A stretch of 64,000 nt of DNA from Sipunculus nudus. Its lineage: Eukaryota > Annelida > Sipuncula > Golfingiida > Sipunculidae. The stretch is taken from assembly GCA_026874595.1 (NCBI GenBank), contig CM049313.1:39586659-39650658 (forward strand), written 5' to 3'. Position numbers and translations under genes: made by a program. How positions within the stretch are numbered: the first letter of the stretch is position 1; each line of letters starts with the position of its first letter. Below the pieces are notes generated by a model. It saw only the letters and a list, made by a program, of their open reading frames with translations, searched no databases and was not told the DNA's origin. Below, piece by piece: positions 1 to 11,414 of this stretch.

Positions 1-412
1 GAAATCTCTGCGGTGGCGGCAGCGGCGGCGGCGGCGCAACCGTGCCTAAACCATAGTATCTCCAGACTATGTCTGGCGATACAATAATAGGTGGCGGCCA
101 CCAGTTTCTGGAACTTGACAACCCTATCCATGATCTTCGATCAGCTTGATTTTGTGATCAATCCATGCAAGATTTCTTGAGATATTTAAGAATTTGTGTG
201 ATTTTCCGCAAAATTTGACCTATTCAAGGTCAAGGACACTCCTAGCAATGGTCATGAACTCATTTTAAATAGGCTTCATCCTCTCACCCATATCTATACA
301 TATACCAAGTTTGTTAAAGATCAGTGAAATATTTTATGAGTTATCGTGCGGCGGCAGGGGGGACTGGCATGAAAACATAGTATCCCCGGACTTTATCAGG
401 GGATACAAGTTG
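1..412 (-). repeat. hairpin-headed, CCG-rich interspersed repeat, two copies
   Basis: Read on the minus strand, two copies begin with a short inverted repeat that flanks TATC...GATACTATG (about 412-365 and 92-45). Each is followed by a (GCC)n-rich stretch (about 356-346 and 40-10). The same head (hairpin, then CCG triplets) recurs on the plus strand at 13762-13840. The body (about 345-100) shows no coding potential. This is a dispersed repeat family of unknown class inside RPS6 intron 4. Confidence 0.55.
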
Positions 413-790
413 CCCACATAGCCCTACTATGTAATGAGTGTAACATGATCTCCTCCTATTTTATGTGTATATTAAAATCACAGGTTTGAAAATTTATATA
501 CACAAGTTGTCTAATACTGAAATATTAATCTTACAGACAGAATCATTCTTGCCAATCTCAGAGGATAAGTGCATAATTTTATTTGGAAGAACACAACACA
601 ATTCAACATATGCTTCGTAATAAATTGCCAAGCCTTTTCATAATACTGAAATTTCCATTTCACCAATGCACAACATTATGGATTATACAAACTTGTTTTT
701 AAATAGGGGTACATAAAGAATTTTCAAAACAACATTTCATAATAATAAACATTCAAAGTTGGCATGTCTTAGTCAAATGGCTAAAGACTG

Positions 791-865
791 GCACATCAGA
801 GAGCTGGGTGTGTGTCATCAGAATAGTTGCAGAAGACCATCGTGACTAGATATCATCATTTGTGC
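791..865 (-). ncRNA. SNORD35: box C/D snoRNA, SNORD35-like, copy in RPS6 intron 4
   Basis: Minus-strand box C/D snoRNA. Terminal stem GCACA/TGTGC, C box ATGATGA, D' box CTGC, C' box TGATGA and D box CTGA are all present. The guide upstream of D' (TCACGATGGTCTT) matches the conserved 28S element GACCGUCGUGA, the SNORD35/snR73 target. The guide upstream of D (CACCCAGCTCT) matches the neighbouring 28S element GAGCUGGGU. It lies 387 nt downstream of the exon 4 donor. Both guides are identical in the three sister copies, while the sequence between D' and C' differs. Confidence 0.85.
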
Positions 866-1252
866 AGTCCATTAAATTAGGGTTACAATTTAACAAAGCC
901 AGTCTTGTTGCCATATCATGACAACCAACTACTGCAAAAATATGCTGTGACTGGATAGTGTCTGTCTGTATCAATATTTTCAGAAGACACCACTCTGATC
1001 ACAGAAGACTATCTTTTTTATGTCCACATGACCTGGTCTGAATCAAGTAGTCATCAACAAGTACACAGTGGTAACTGGGCCCTGACAGGTGTGTTAAAGT
1101 AAATAGTATGGTCAGTCCATCAAGTTTTACAATGTTTTCAACAATGGGTGGTTGTTGTTACACAGGAGATCACCAATACTCACTAACAAATAAACATTTT
1201 ATATAAGGGTTCTACAATAAACTGATGTAGAAACTGATATATAACAACTTAC
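866..1252 (-). other. RPS6 intron 4, remainder
   Basis: Intron sequence between the exon 4 donor (GTAAGT reading from 1252) and the snoRNA. I see no further gene or repeat in it. The intron runs on toward position 1 without an acceptor joined to recognisable S6 sequence, so the 3' exons lie outside the window. Confidence 0.6.
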
Positions 1253-1402
1253 CTTCCTTCTCAGGCAGGGGACGCCTCACGACATACTGTCTGACATCGT
1301 CCTCCTTTGACAGGTTGAACAATCGCCTGATTTTGCTGGCTCTCTTGGGACCGAGACGGCGAGGAATGGTTTTGTCAGTCAGGCCTGGGATATCATTCTC
1401 AC
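1253..1402 (-). CDS. RPS6: RPS6 exon 4
   Basis: 150 nt, acceptor ending TTTTGACAG and donor GGTAAGT. It completes the split Gly codon of exon 3, then encodes 49 residues from [11 protein letters not shown] to RRPLPEKE. It ends one base into the next Gly codon. Corresponds to roughly residues 118-166 of S6. Confidence 0.96.
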
Positions 1403-4400
1403 CTGTCAAAACAATAGACAAGACTGTGTGGTATATCCAATATCACAACAACATTTAACTGGTATTTATTCATGATTCTATTATTAACAAGCAAATTGGT
1501 GGAATTTATGCCCCCCACCCCCCCTTCCTCCTCTTGTTATTTTAGCTTCTTGTGATATTCATGCTTGCCTTCTCAATAAGTTATAGTTTTTATTTTCCAC
1601 TGAAGATGTCTAAGCATGTCACAGTGCCTGTGTTTTAGTTATCATTGTCCCCTGAAGATGTCAACCCATTGCACATCATGTCATAATTGTTGTTGTAAAT
1701 GGGGAACAAAAGGTAATTTTCCATTTTGTTTCAGAGCTGGTGGTAATTTTCAGACAGACACTCCAAAACCAATTCCACCCAAGGTATGCATGAGAGCAGT
1801 CACTGACCCAAATTTGAATCAAATTGGATAATATATGGGAAAGTTACTGCACAGAAATGAAAAACCTGAGGGACAGACAGACAAGAGGGACAGATGGACA
1901 AACCCAAATCAATGTCCCCCGTTCCACATAGGCAGGGGACAATAACATATGTTACTTCATGATGGCTGTACAATATATCCTGTGCAGTAGTACACCAACT
2001 CAAACTGTATGGTGCAATTAATTCGTCATAATCACTGAGGAACCACAGGTGTCACTACATATGCTTGATAATCAGACAGGTCCATCTGGTCCAACTTTCT
2101 ATGTGCTAATGTTACATTCAAGCAGCTGGTTATTATAATACAATATTTTGGGTCTCCTCCACGCAAGCCAGACTGTACAGAAGGCTTCTGGATTTAATGC
2201 CTCAGGAAAACTGAAAACAAGCATACACACATACACAAACACATGCACCATACAGAAGCAGGTTTACTTTGTGCCCCTGATACCTAGCATTTCCTTGAGT
2301 TTTAATCTGCACATCAGAGAGCTGGGTGTGTGTCATCACCATAGTTACAGAAGACCATCGTGACTAATTTTCATCATGTGTGCAGAGATTCATAAACCTG
2401 AGCATACTAACACGTATTATCATAAATGGCCATAAACTTCTAAGAATTAGAATTTTATTCTACTGACCCTTCTTGATGATGATCAGGCTGAGCACACTGA
2501 GGTTAGAGTCCACAATGCATCCACGTACAGATTTCCTGCGGCGCTCCCCACTGCGACGTTCACGGAAGCAGGAGTGGCCCTTACCCAGCAGGAGACGCAC
2601 TCTGGTGGCTGAAAGGACACCCTGTTTCATTGGGAAGCCCTGTTTATCGTTACCACCAGCAATGCGGACGATGTAGCCCTGTTGGTCAAAGAAACAAAAC
2701 ATGTCAAAGGTGAAGCACACATCTCTGCCAAAGTAAAATGACCAGATCAAAGGATCCAACCTTTAATCTAGATGTATTCCCTGTCCCAAATATCTTTCTC
2801 ACCACTCGTAAGTTTTTTGGAAACAGTTTTTGTGTATTCCTGAAAAGCTGTCACAGACAAACCAACCAACAAACAAGTGAAAAGAAAACCTACTCAGCAG
2901 AGGACATAAATATGAATAATATGTAGTCTATTAACTATGACTTAACTATACAAATTACACTTGAGAGGTTATTTATTTATAAGATATTTATTAATATTGC
3001 CCCAAATATCCTCAATCAGTTTCTTGAAATTGGTTCAACAGTTCTTGGTTTAGCAGACAAACCAACCAACCAACAGGAGTGGAAACATGACCTCCTTCAC
3101 AAAGGATATAAATAAAGAGTAATAGAATAGGGTAATTTGGCTATAACGGACTGACTGTGACCTTTTTAACTATATTACAACCATTCTAGTTACACCTGAG
3201 AGGTTATCTGATATCATTCCAAACATCTGATCTTAACAGCTTACACTGAATATGTAAGTACAAAACTGAAACAATCTGACATATCAAACACAACAAAAGC
3301 AAATTAGCATATAAAACATGATAAAAACCCAATTTATCCATACATTACAGTGCATGTAATATCTCTGCTCAAAAATAATGAAAATAGTCTAGATACAGTC
3401 TCTACACAGAATATAATAGAGAGAATGGGACTGAGGAACTTATCATCATGATTTCAAGTACACTATGATAAGTTAGATTACTGTATAAATCAACTGTAGT
3501 CCTGCACATCAGAGAGCTGGGTGTGTGTCATCAACAGGTTCAGAAGACCATCGTGACTAGTTTTCATCATCTGTGCAGCACCCTGAGTTTAGTAATGGGC
3601 AATCAGGGAGCTAAACTGACAACCACATGAAATTTACATGACCTTAATAGCTGCAGCATATTCATTTAATGAATAATCATGAACATCACTGTTCTGTGCG
3701 GCCACTGCCAGCCAATCAGGGCAATGACACTGTAAACCCTGAGTCACCTGACAATAATAAAATTTGCATAATTTGGGAGAGCTCTTCCGAACAGAACATG
3801 TGTAGTCTGTAACAGTAGTCATGTCAGCAATTTTTCTGGGATATTTTTTTGCAAAGGAGACAGTATTATAAGAAGATCTAGGCCAAAGGTTGCAGGAGCC
3901 ATTCCTCTGACTGCCAAGTAAATAATTCTCATCTGCATGGCATGTAATTCATATGAGACAAATAATCCAAAATACTGCAAGACTGTTCACAATGACTGCA
4001 AGATATTCATCTGTGCAGGCATAAGGGCTCTGGTGGTGAGGTCAATTATCTGAATTATGATCTGAAGGCACTTTAAAAGTTTTAATTCATAGCTGAATGG
4101 ATTCCTACATGTTCAAAATGCTAAATAATAGAACAAATGTTTGTTAAAGAAGGCTGAAGTGTAAATAGCCTTTGATCCCTAAATTTAATCATAAAGAATA
4201 AAAAAAATAAGTAACATTAGTAATAGAGCCTTTAGGCATTTTGGGATTCCACTCATTTTCTAAAGTAGATGTTTTGGGAGAACGAGTTTAGATATTTTGA
4301 GAGCAGACATTTGGAGGAGGCTTCAGTGTTTTATATATACTGGTTAGACCTGCTGATTGCTGGACAAAAAAATAAACAGTCTTTTCCACAGTCAGTAAAT

Positions 4401-7400
4401 TCTCAAACTGTACGCTTCTGCTTTACTAAATTAAACTGAAGTGATTATTTAATTTGATTTAAAGTATAATTACTCAGCTTAAGGCTAACCGTACTGTACA
4501 AAACACCCCTGGAATGTATATACGCTAGTTTATATGACCTGAAAAAGATTTTATTACTCAACTGAAGACAGTACAAAATATATAAACCACATCCACCCCT
4601 TGGACTGTGTTCATATTAATTGTTCAACTAAAGACTACCCCACTGAGCCCTACAATCACACCCCAGTTTCTTTCTCAGACACCAAAAGATGTCCTAGCTT
4701 GCACATCCTTTGCATATTAAAGTTTTTTGAAAACTATCCCCCTGACTTGTGCCAAAATATCAATTTGAAAAACAAAATTACATGGATGTTATGACTGTAT
4801 TTCTTCCCTGGAAAGAAAAGGTGGGACTTCCCTTCCGGGAAGAAAGTATTTCTTCCCTTCCCTTCCTTCTTCCTTTCCCTCTGGGAAGGTTGTGCCAACC
4901 CTGCTTAAAACTCAAGTATCAAACCATGAATACAGCACTGCAAAATTTAGTTTTGGGCAGACCTGAGGTTAATCCAAATTTTTCAATTCCAATTCAATTC
5001 CAATTCAAGATCTTTTATGAAACTTCAATTCCGATTCAATTCAATTCAATGTACTCAAGAAAATATCAATTCCAATCCAATTCAAATAATTTTTATTTAA
5101 TTCAAATTCAATTCGCAATTCAAATATTTCAGTCATTTGAATACATTTATTTGGTGGGTAACATGTTTTCACAGGTGTTCTATTACTTTTGCACAAGTAC
5201 ACAACTTACTGTAAAGTTTTGTTCAGATTTGATAGAATTTTAATTGCTCAAAAACTAAATGAAATACCATTTCATTATATTTCATATACTAGTGTTTAAT
5301 AACATGGAGTTTTTCAATGTGGTAAGGCATAACAGCCAGACAGGTTTTGCTAGTTTTACTGGGCAATTGTGCCTTCAGATCAGGTTAACTCCCTAAATAG
5401 GAATAAAGGTTTATTTGGATTTCAAATGAGTGGCCATTATTACCTAGTACGGTTGATATATATGCAAATATTCTTTTTTTTTTGGTGATGAAAAACATAA
5501 AAGCTTTCATAATTATGAGGAGGGGGTGATCACAGTATATCCTCTAAAATAGGAAGGTCAATCAATTGCTTGTTCTGTCCAGTGAAGTGCCATAGGTAAT
5601 CAGAACCACTGGTCACTACACAGATAACAGCTGGTCTGAACAAGCCAGAACAGTAGAGCAGCTCCAGGGACACAGAATGCTATAACAATAGCCATATCCT
5701 AAAAAGTCACTGGACAAGAACAAGTCAGTTCAGTAATACCTGATCACATGCTTTATGGCACAGGAGGAAATGGGAAATATTAGAAGGTAATACATATTAC
5801 TCTAACCCTTTGCCTTCTATTGTCATAACTATTACAGCTCTATTTTATATACATCATAATTACTGTTACTATGAAAAGCTTATTATTATATTATTATTAT
5901 CTCATCTTCATTGTGCTGATAATGCTGATATCAGTAAAAACAATTGAGGAACAGTGATTAAGAAATATTTAAGCTGTTATCATGCACCTTGTGTCATCCA
6001 TGAGAGGCATTTGTATTTGAGTATAACCAAATACTGCATAACTGATTTTCAAACTGACCTTGAGCAACTTCCAGTAAGCGACACTTTGGAAAATATGAGG
6101 GTTTGAACTTTTGGCAAACAAATACCAGAGAGGCCGAGAAAACTTATTATATAATTTGCTCAAATGACTGCCACGGAGAAGGAAAATACAAGCTGCTAGA
6201 CAATCATATGTTCATTTAATGTACATGTGAACAAGAAAGCACTATACATGCCCTTTTCAAAGATGTAACAACCAAATTAATACATAAAGAGTTCTAGAAT
6301 AAGGATTTGAAATTTAAAGGAACCATTATGCCTTCATTTTTTTTTTCTCTCAAATCTGTGCACTGTAGTTTAGTCAAATGGGTCTGTAAAAATCTGCCTC
6401 ATCCAACTACAGTTTCCACTTTCCAGTCACTAGTCATCTATTCTTTTTCACCAATGATCATGCAAACTGAACCTATGGTAAGATCACCTTTTCCAAGCCC
6501 TGTTAAAAAAGTTTTACAGATTTTTCTTATAACTGTGCTTCTATGAATATGCTGCACTTGAATGCAATTTTCATGAAATGCCAGTTTAATCTAAAAAACA
6601 AAATCCTTCTGGCCTGTACTTCTTGAAACAAATTTGGGTATGATTATTGAAAAGTTGCAAAATTGTAACAGAAAATGGGGTTATAACCAGTTGATTGTAA
6701 TTTTTTATTTTTTATGCTGATTGTTATCTGCTTCTTACATTTGTCTAACATTTTATGGCTTGCAGTTTGAACTAGTATTTGTGTATTTCTCTCAGGAAAA
6801 TCCAATGGGTTACCTTATTTTTGCAGTTTCAACTAATGTCTAAGGCTCAACAATAACATATGCCCGACTGCCTGAGGCAAGCAGTTTTATTTTGGCAATA
6901 AAAAACTGTATTCCACTTGCCCGATTGGGCAATTAAACCATCAAAATTAAGAAACTGGTACAAGAAGGAACATCAATATAAAAACCAAAAACTGGATGCA
7001 CAAACTTAGAGACAAGCGGGTCCTGTATTACTCCTGATACTTGCATTGAATTCATTTGGTATGTACTGTCTGTAGTCATGTATTTCTGCTATTTCAATCA
7101 CTCTATGACATCGCTGTTGGCCTGACTATCCTGTATGGTTGAAAGCATCACTGACTTAAACAAAATTGAATGGCTTAAAACATGGTGTCACAGGGCATGC
7201 TCGGATGGTAGCTATAAACCATCCAACAGCATGCAACATAAATGTTCAACTCGGGTGGCTTGTTCACAGGGTGCCATATTTACCGCGTAAAATGTTCACG
7301 AGACCACTATAAGCTGGCTCTCAAACAGATTCACAAGGAGGCTGGCACAAAGAACCCCGCCAATTAGACAACCAGTAGTGTGTAAGAATTATATACATGA

Positions 7401-10229
7401 AGCCACAATCTCATAAATATGACTGATTATATACTGGGAAAATATACATATTATGTTGGCATTTAATCTAGAGTGTTGATATAAATTGTTATTTTTTACA
7501 AATATCAACTTTAAACATTTAGTTTGCTTATTTGCACTTTCAGTGTAAACTGTATATCTGTCACAAACCATCTGGCAAGTTGCCAGTCAAGTTTTCAGAG
7601 TAAATTCTACAGAAAAGAACTGCAAACATTGCGCATCCATGAGTTACCATTAGTAGACAAACTGATAAAATGTAACTTGACACGGTTTTCTTATAAAACC
7701 ATCCGTTTTGTGCTTTTTATTGTATCTGTGCCAGCTGTCATCATCAGTTTTCCATGATATATCTGTCAATCCCAGCGATAGCTATTGCCTTTTGGCGCAA
7801 TGTCGGATATAACCCAGGTGGTGTCAGATATTACCCAAGTGAACCTCCACGAGGTCTCTTCCTAATTTTTTTGTACCAGAGGGTGTGTGACCTCTGCATG
7901 TTGGTCTTTAAAAAATCTGTTCGTGAGGTTTGAAAGGATACCCAGAAACCAGCATTGTTTTGAATAGTCTTGCAACAGTAAAGTGGATACTAGTTTAGCA
8001 GCTTACTGGTGTGTTGACTGGTACCGACTCATTTAATCTCTATTCAAAGGAGCTAGAAAAGAACTTCCAGAGAAAACATTCGCCATGTGGACCTCGCATA
8101 TCTGTTTCACTTGTTGTGGCTCAGCTTAACGAATGTTTCAGCTTGCTGCCACATAAAACAGTTGTAACTTAAAGATAAAATTTTCATTACTTGTTCCTTT
8201 TCTGTTTCATGTGGCATGACATCCCGGTCTCACTTGGACTGCGACCCTTTGCTTTGCAACACACCTCCCATTAATAAATTTTTTATCAAACCCGATGATT
8301 GATTAAACTTTGGTATTATTTTGATTTCAATGATTCAAACTCTAGAATGACATATTGGTGAAACTTCAAATTTGGCACTGAAAAACCTACGTAATCTTTG
8401 GATTCAGGAGCATGCAATACTTTTTGTTTACATTACTTTATAATCTCTTACACAGATTGAGCCATCTCAAATATGATGGGGTACCAGTCTCGAAACAAAT
8501 CACACAAGTAAGCCCCTAAACTAGTGCCACCCAACAGTAAGCCGATGTAGCCAAAAGTGTTCCATAATACCTGCACTTGAATTATATTATTTGAGATTAC
8601 ATACTGTTAATTATATGGTCGCCATTAAATCTTCAGTAAGAATAAAACTGTGACCATGTATGGTCATCTTTGTTTCTGTTCTGCTAATTGGTTTTGTTTT
8701 TTGTTCTCGGTTTGACTGCTGATATTAAATAGTTATAACAAATGGAAACATACCTATTGTACAGAAACATGCAAACTTCTACAATGAAAACTGGGCAAGC
8801 AGTTCTTATTCAGGCAAGTGCAACCCTTCTGGCACTTTCCCAAAGGGCATGCACCCAAAAAGGTTACTGTAGAGCCCTGCTGTCACATGTTCTATAATCA
8901 CTCCCAAATTTTGAAACCTTGGGGAACAAGACAGATCCTCTATGCTCAAACTGAGAAATCATAATTGAATGGATTACATCATACAATAAAAATACTGCAC
9001 ACATACAGGACATTATATGCGTGGCAATAGGATATTCAGAAATAACATCTTGGAATGATGAAAAGCAAGAATTAACCAAACTCACCTTAAACTCTTCACC
9101 GAGGCAATCGACAGCCATCTCCTGGGAGATGCGCTTTTCGTAGAAGTTCCTGAGCTTGTGCTCATCATCCACCTCCAACAACTTCTGACATCCTGTCGCG
9201 GGGTACGAGATGTTCAGCTGAAAACAATAACCATATAATCTTATATCACAAAAACCACATTACTGGTATAATTTACTGCTTATTGTTTAAGGAAGATTGT
9301 CTTAATGTAAATTACTCACAGATATGAGCACACATTTTCTTGCGCACTTGTAGACTATGTTAGCAATGTATCAATTACAAAGTAACTGGCCCGTTCCCTT
9401 AATAACAGTCAATTCCTTAACATAAAATGTTTCCCCATAAACACGCCATAATTGTTTTTTTACCACTTGTGTTAGAATATTTGCACATCAGAGAGCTGGG
9501 TGTGTGTCATCACCATTTTGCAGAAGACCATCGTGACAAGATTTCATCATATGTGCAAAACTTTGAAAAGGTAAATGGCGAGTAATATAATAAAGATCAC
9601 AAGTTATACTCTCGCAAGATCCGTCCTTATTATGGAGATCAACACCATTTCTTGATACTGATTCTAGTGACAGGCACTCTAACATTGTGTCAGTATACGA
9701 ATGGCAATAGCTTATACATTTAGATAATAGTAGTTTTATTAGCGAGCAACGGTTTACATGATATTTAAACATGAAGTTTAACTTTATCGTTTCATGTTAT
9801 GCTGTCGTGGTGTGAAACGAGGGGAAAGCCACGAAGGAATCCACGTCTGGATTATTGATGGTGGAACGGCATCTTTCTCAGTTTTCATTACATTTATACC
9901 TTCGAATTTGCAAATATTATATTAATAAAGAAAACTAGGAACGTGTATACATCCAAGCGCGAAACTGTATGCCTGCCGAGTTCGTGATTCCCAACAGTTA
10001 AAACATGGTCCGCCAGCTAGTTCACGCTGCCCATCCATGCCCCATGATCAGGTATGGAAATTCGAACAGGTTGAACCGATATAAATCCACGAACATCGCT
10101 AAAATATAAAGGACATCGGCCTTTGTGTGTACCAAGGCTGACAGTGAAGACTTTAAACGTTTTCATTTTGGCCTTATTTTGAAAATATGAGCTACAGGTT
10201 GCATATAAATTCACTTCTAATACCTTCAT
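1253..10229 (-). CDS. RPS6: 40S ribosomal protein S6 (5' part of gene)
   Basis: Encodes eS6, a component of the 40S small ribosomal subunit and a TOR/S6-kinase target in animals. CDS is complement(join(1253..1402, 2468..2678, 9086..9217, 10224..10229)), continuing off the left edge. The four exons give about 166 of the family's usual ~250 residues: Met-Lys in exon 1, then [60 protein letters not shown] and [15 protein letters not shown], all hallmark S6e segments. All junctions are GT-AG and keep frame (phases 0, 0, 1, 1). The missing C-terminus would carry the basic tail and phosphoserines. Each intron in view hosts one copy of a box C/D snoRNA. The start is chosen because ATGAAG followed by a GT donor supplies exactly the two residues needed before LNISYP. 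Confidence 0.96.
1735..1945 (-). repeat. interspersed repeat with TGTC(T/C)-rich segment
   Basis: On the minus strand this reads as a hairpin-like head (GTCCCCTGCC ... GGGGGACATTG, about 1940-1905) followed by a run of TGTCTGTC-type repeats (about 1895-1868) and an AT-richer body. The same organisation, with a CCCCTGCC head and TCTGTCTGTC run, recurs at 39735-40130. Probably a non-autonomous mobile element; class unknown. Confidence 0.4.
2309..2383 (-). ncRNA. SNORD35: box C/D snoRNA, SNORD35-like, copy in RPS6 intron 3
   Basis: Same snoRNA as the other three RPS6 intron copies: terminal stem GCACA(C)/TGTGC, C box ATGATGA, D' CTGT, C' GTGATGA, D CTGA. Both guides (TCACGATGGTCTT before D', CACCCAGCTCT before D) are unchanged. 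The copy lies only 84 nt downstream of the exon 3 donor, an unusual place relative to the ~70-nt-from-acceptor position typical of vertebrate intronic C/D snoRNAs. Confidence 0.87.
2468..2678 (-). CDS. RPS6: RPS6 exon 3
   Basis: 211 nt encoding 70 residues ([14 protein letters not shown] ... [10 protein letters not shown]) plus the first base of a Gly codon. The acceptor reads TTGACCAACAG and the donor GTCAGT. It covers the most conserved central part of S6 (about residues 47-116), including the [17 protein letters not shown] basic stretch. Confidence 0.97.
3504..3576 (-). ncRNA. SNORD35: box C/D snoRNA, SNORD35-like, copy in RPS6 intron 2
   Basis: 73-nt copy with terminal stem GCACA/TGTGC, C box GATGATGA, C' TTGATGA and D CTGA. 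It is the only copy whose D' box is a perfect CTGA. Guides are identical to the sister copies. It lies about 825 nt upstream of the exon 3 acceptor. Confidence 0.87.
4970..5130. repeat. degenerate AATTC/ATTCA low-complexity tract
   Basis: Repeated TTCAATTC, CCAATTCAA and similar pentamer-based words, diverged from a (AATTC)n-type satellite. The long plus-strand ORF through it (4749-5243) is a by-product of this composition and not a gene. Confidence 0.7.
8448..8570 (-). CDS. unidentified terminal coding exon, hydrophobic C-terminus
   Basis: On the minus strand an AG acceptor (CAAGTGCAG, ending at 8571) is followed in phase 0 by 40 codons and a TAA. The peptide reads [19 protein letters not shown] then [21 protein letters not shown]. 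It has one hydrophobic, glycine-rich segment fit for a membrane helix, an aromatic tail and balanced codon use, unlike the AT-rich surroundings. I do not recognise the family and found no partner exon nearby. It lies within RPS6 intron 2 on the same strand, so it could be the end of an interleaved gene, an alternative terminal exon, or a captured or pseudogene exon. No AATAAA is obvious just downstream. Confidence 0.45.
   Translation of the reverse strand, partial: VLWNTFGYIGLLLGGTSLGAYLCDLFRDWYPIIFEMAQSV
9086..9217 (-). CDS. RPS6: RPS6 exon 2
   Basis: 132 nt encoding 44 residues, [12 protein letters not shown] ... VDCLGEEFK, phase 0 at both ends. Acceptor TTGTTTTCAG, donor AAG|GTGAGT. Corresponds to residues 3-46 of S6. 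The internal ATG that opens the minus-strand ORF here is not the start codon, since the exon continues in frame upstream of it. Confidence 0.97.
9483..9556 (-). ncRNA. SNORD35: box C/D snoRNA, SNORD35-like, copy in RPS6 intron 1
   Basis: 74-nt copy with terminal stem GCACA/TGTGC (extended TTTTGCACA/TGTGCAA), C box ATGATGA, D' CTGC, C' GTGATGA, D CTGA. Guide regions are as in the other copies, with one change outside the guide core (CTTGTCACG instead of TAGTCACG). About 265 nt upstream of the exon 2 acceptor. Confidence 0.87.
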
Positions 10230-10274
10230 TTTCGGTAAGACCTCAGTCTCCCGACATGTATATTCAGAAAGAGG
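10224..10274 (-). promoter_or_regulatory. RPS6: RPS6 exon 1 with likely 5' TOP start
   Basis: The start codon (10227-10229) and one Lys codon precede a GTATTA donor at 10223, giving the MK that S6 proteins begin with. About 45 nt upstream on the minus strand is CCTCTTTCT, starting at C10274. This fits a 5'-terminal oligopyrimidine transcription start, the mTOR-controlled translational element of ribosomal protein mRNAs. The exact start site is inferred; no TATA box is evident. Confidence 0.6.
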
Positions 10275-11094
10275 CTGATTTTCGTAGTTCCGCACTGAAT
10301 AAGTCTCAGTTACCCATCGCACACTCGATGCTAATTAGTTTACGGTTTTGTCGTCAGATGTCGCTAGTGAAGCTTACTCGATTACACCGTTCCACCTTTC
10401 ACATTGAACGTCTGCGTCGTGTTACAGATTGCTGGTTTGATTTACTGGCTGCATTTGGCAATTAACAATAGAAATAAGGGAATTCTCGCAAAGTGTACCA
10501 CAGTGTTATTGTTATCGCAGAGCTTACGTTCATTGTTGACAATGGCTGTAAACCTGTAAAATATGGTGAAACATCAGTTATTGTATAGTCTAACAAAATA
10601 TTCGCTTGTAAGTTGTAATGATCGAATATCATAGTAATTAAGAGTGCTGACCCTTTCTCAAATCCTGGATCGGCCATTGAAAAGGCAGGTTAAACCGTTT
10701 AGAGATCGTTTATCAGCTGTATTTTTATGTTGGATAATCCGTTTTAAATTTTTTCAAGGTTATTTTGTTTCAAGTTTATTTCCAGCTGCAGTATATATTA
10801 ATTATCCTATTTCATTTTAGTTAATTTCTAGATACACTTAAAAAATAGCTATATATTTAGAAAATCACAATAGAAATCCTTTGAATAAAATTTTATTTTT
10901 GTTAGATAAAACAAAGACGCATTATATCTCTATTTAATGCGTTGTAAACAATTATTTGTTAGACCATATGTGAACCATGGGCAATGACTCTTCCTTAAAA
11001 AAACGACAAACACGCACACAAACACGCATCACAGCTAGAGTTACCTAACATTGGCGGCGAAAAGAAATATTTATGGGAGGGGGGAGAAATAATA

Positions 11095-11097
<3 letters not shown>
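10275..11097. other. intergenic, nothing recognised
   Basis: AT-rich sequence upstream of RPS6. The proximal part presumably contains the RPS6 promoter. ORFs here are short and lack recognisable motifs. Confidence 0.5.
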
Positions 11098-11153
<56 letters not shown>

Positions 11154-11414
11154 GACAATTAAGCGGATGCGAGGGGAAAAAGTCACTGAAGGAGAAGGGT
11201 GTGGGAGGGGGTGTCCTTCTCTAAGGGGGTTGAAAAGTTTGAAAAACTGTATGTTTATTACTGCATTCAGATGCAATTTTTTGCTGTCATTTATTGGTCA
11301 ATGCTCACTTTAAAACATTTGAAAATAAATGATTTTTGCAATATTTTTTTGGCACTTCAGTTCCTAAGGGGGGAGTTACTACGGCCCTGATATATGTATT
11401 ATATATATAATATA

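Larger units (their letters stand above)
2679..9085 (-). other. RPS6 intron 2 (6.4 kb)
   Basis: The longest RPS6 intron seen. It holds a snoRNA copy (3504-3576), an AATTC-rich low-complexity tract (4970-5130) and an unidentified coding exon (8448-8570). A 42-codon ORF with a basic end (7236-7364, plus strand, [19 protein letters not shown]) may be a LINE linker remnant but is too short to call. I recognise nothing else in the remaining AT-rich sequence. Confidence 0.6.

Noticed and set aside
4749-5243. 164-codon plus-strand ORF
   Set aside because: It runs through a degenerate AATTC tract and a CTTCCC-rich stretch; composition is low-complexity and no domain is visible.
8864-9181. ORF starting at an internal Met of S6 exon 2 and running into the intron
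   Set aside because: The true coding segment starts upstream at the 9217 acceptor and stops being coding at the 9086 donor.
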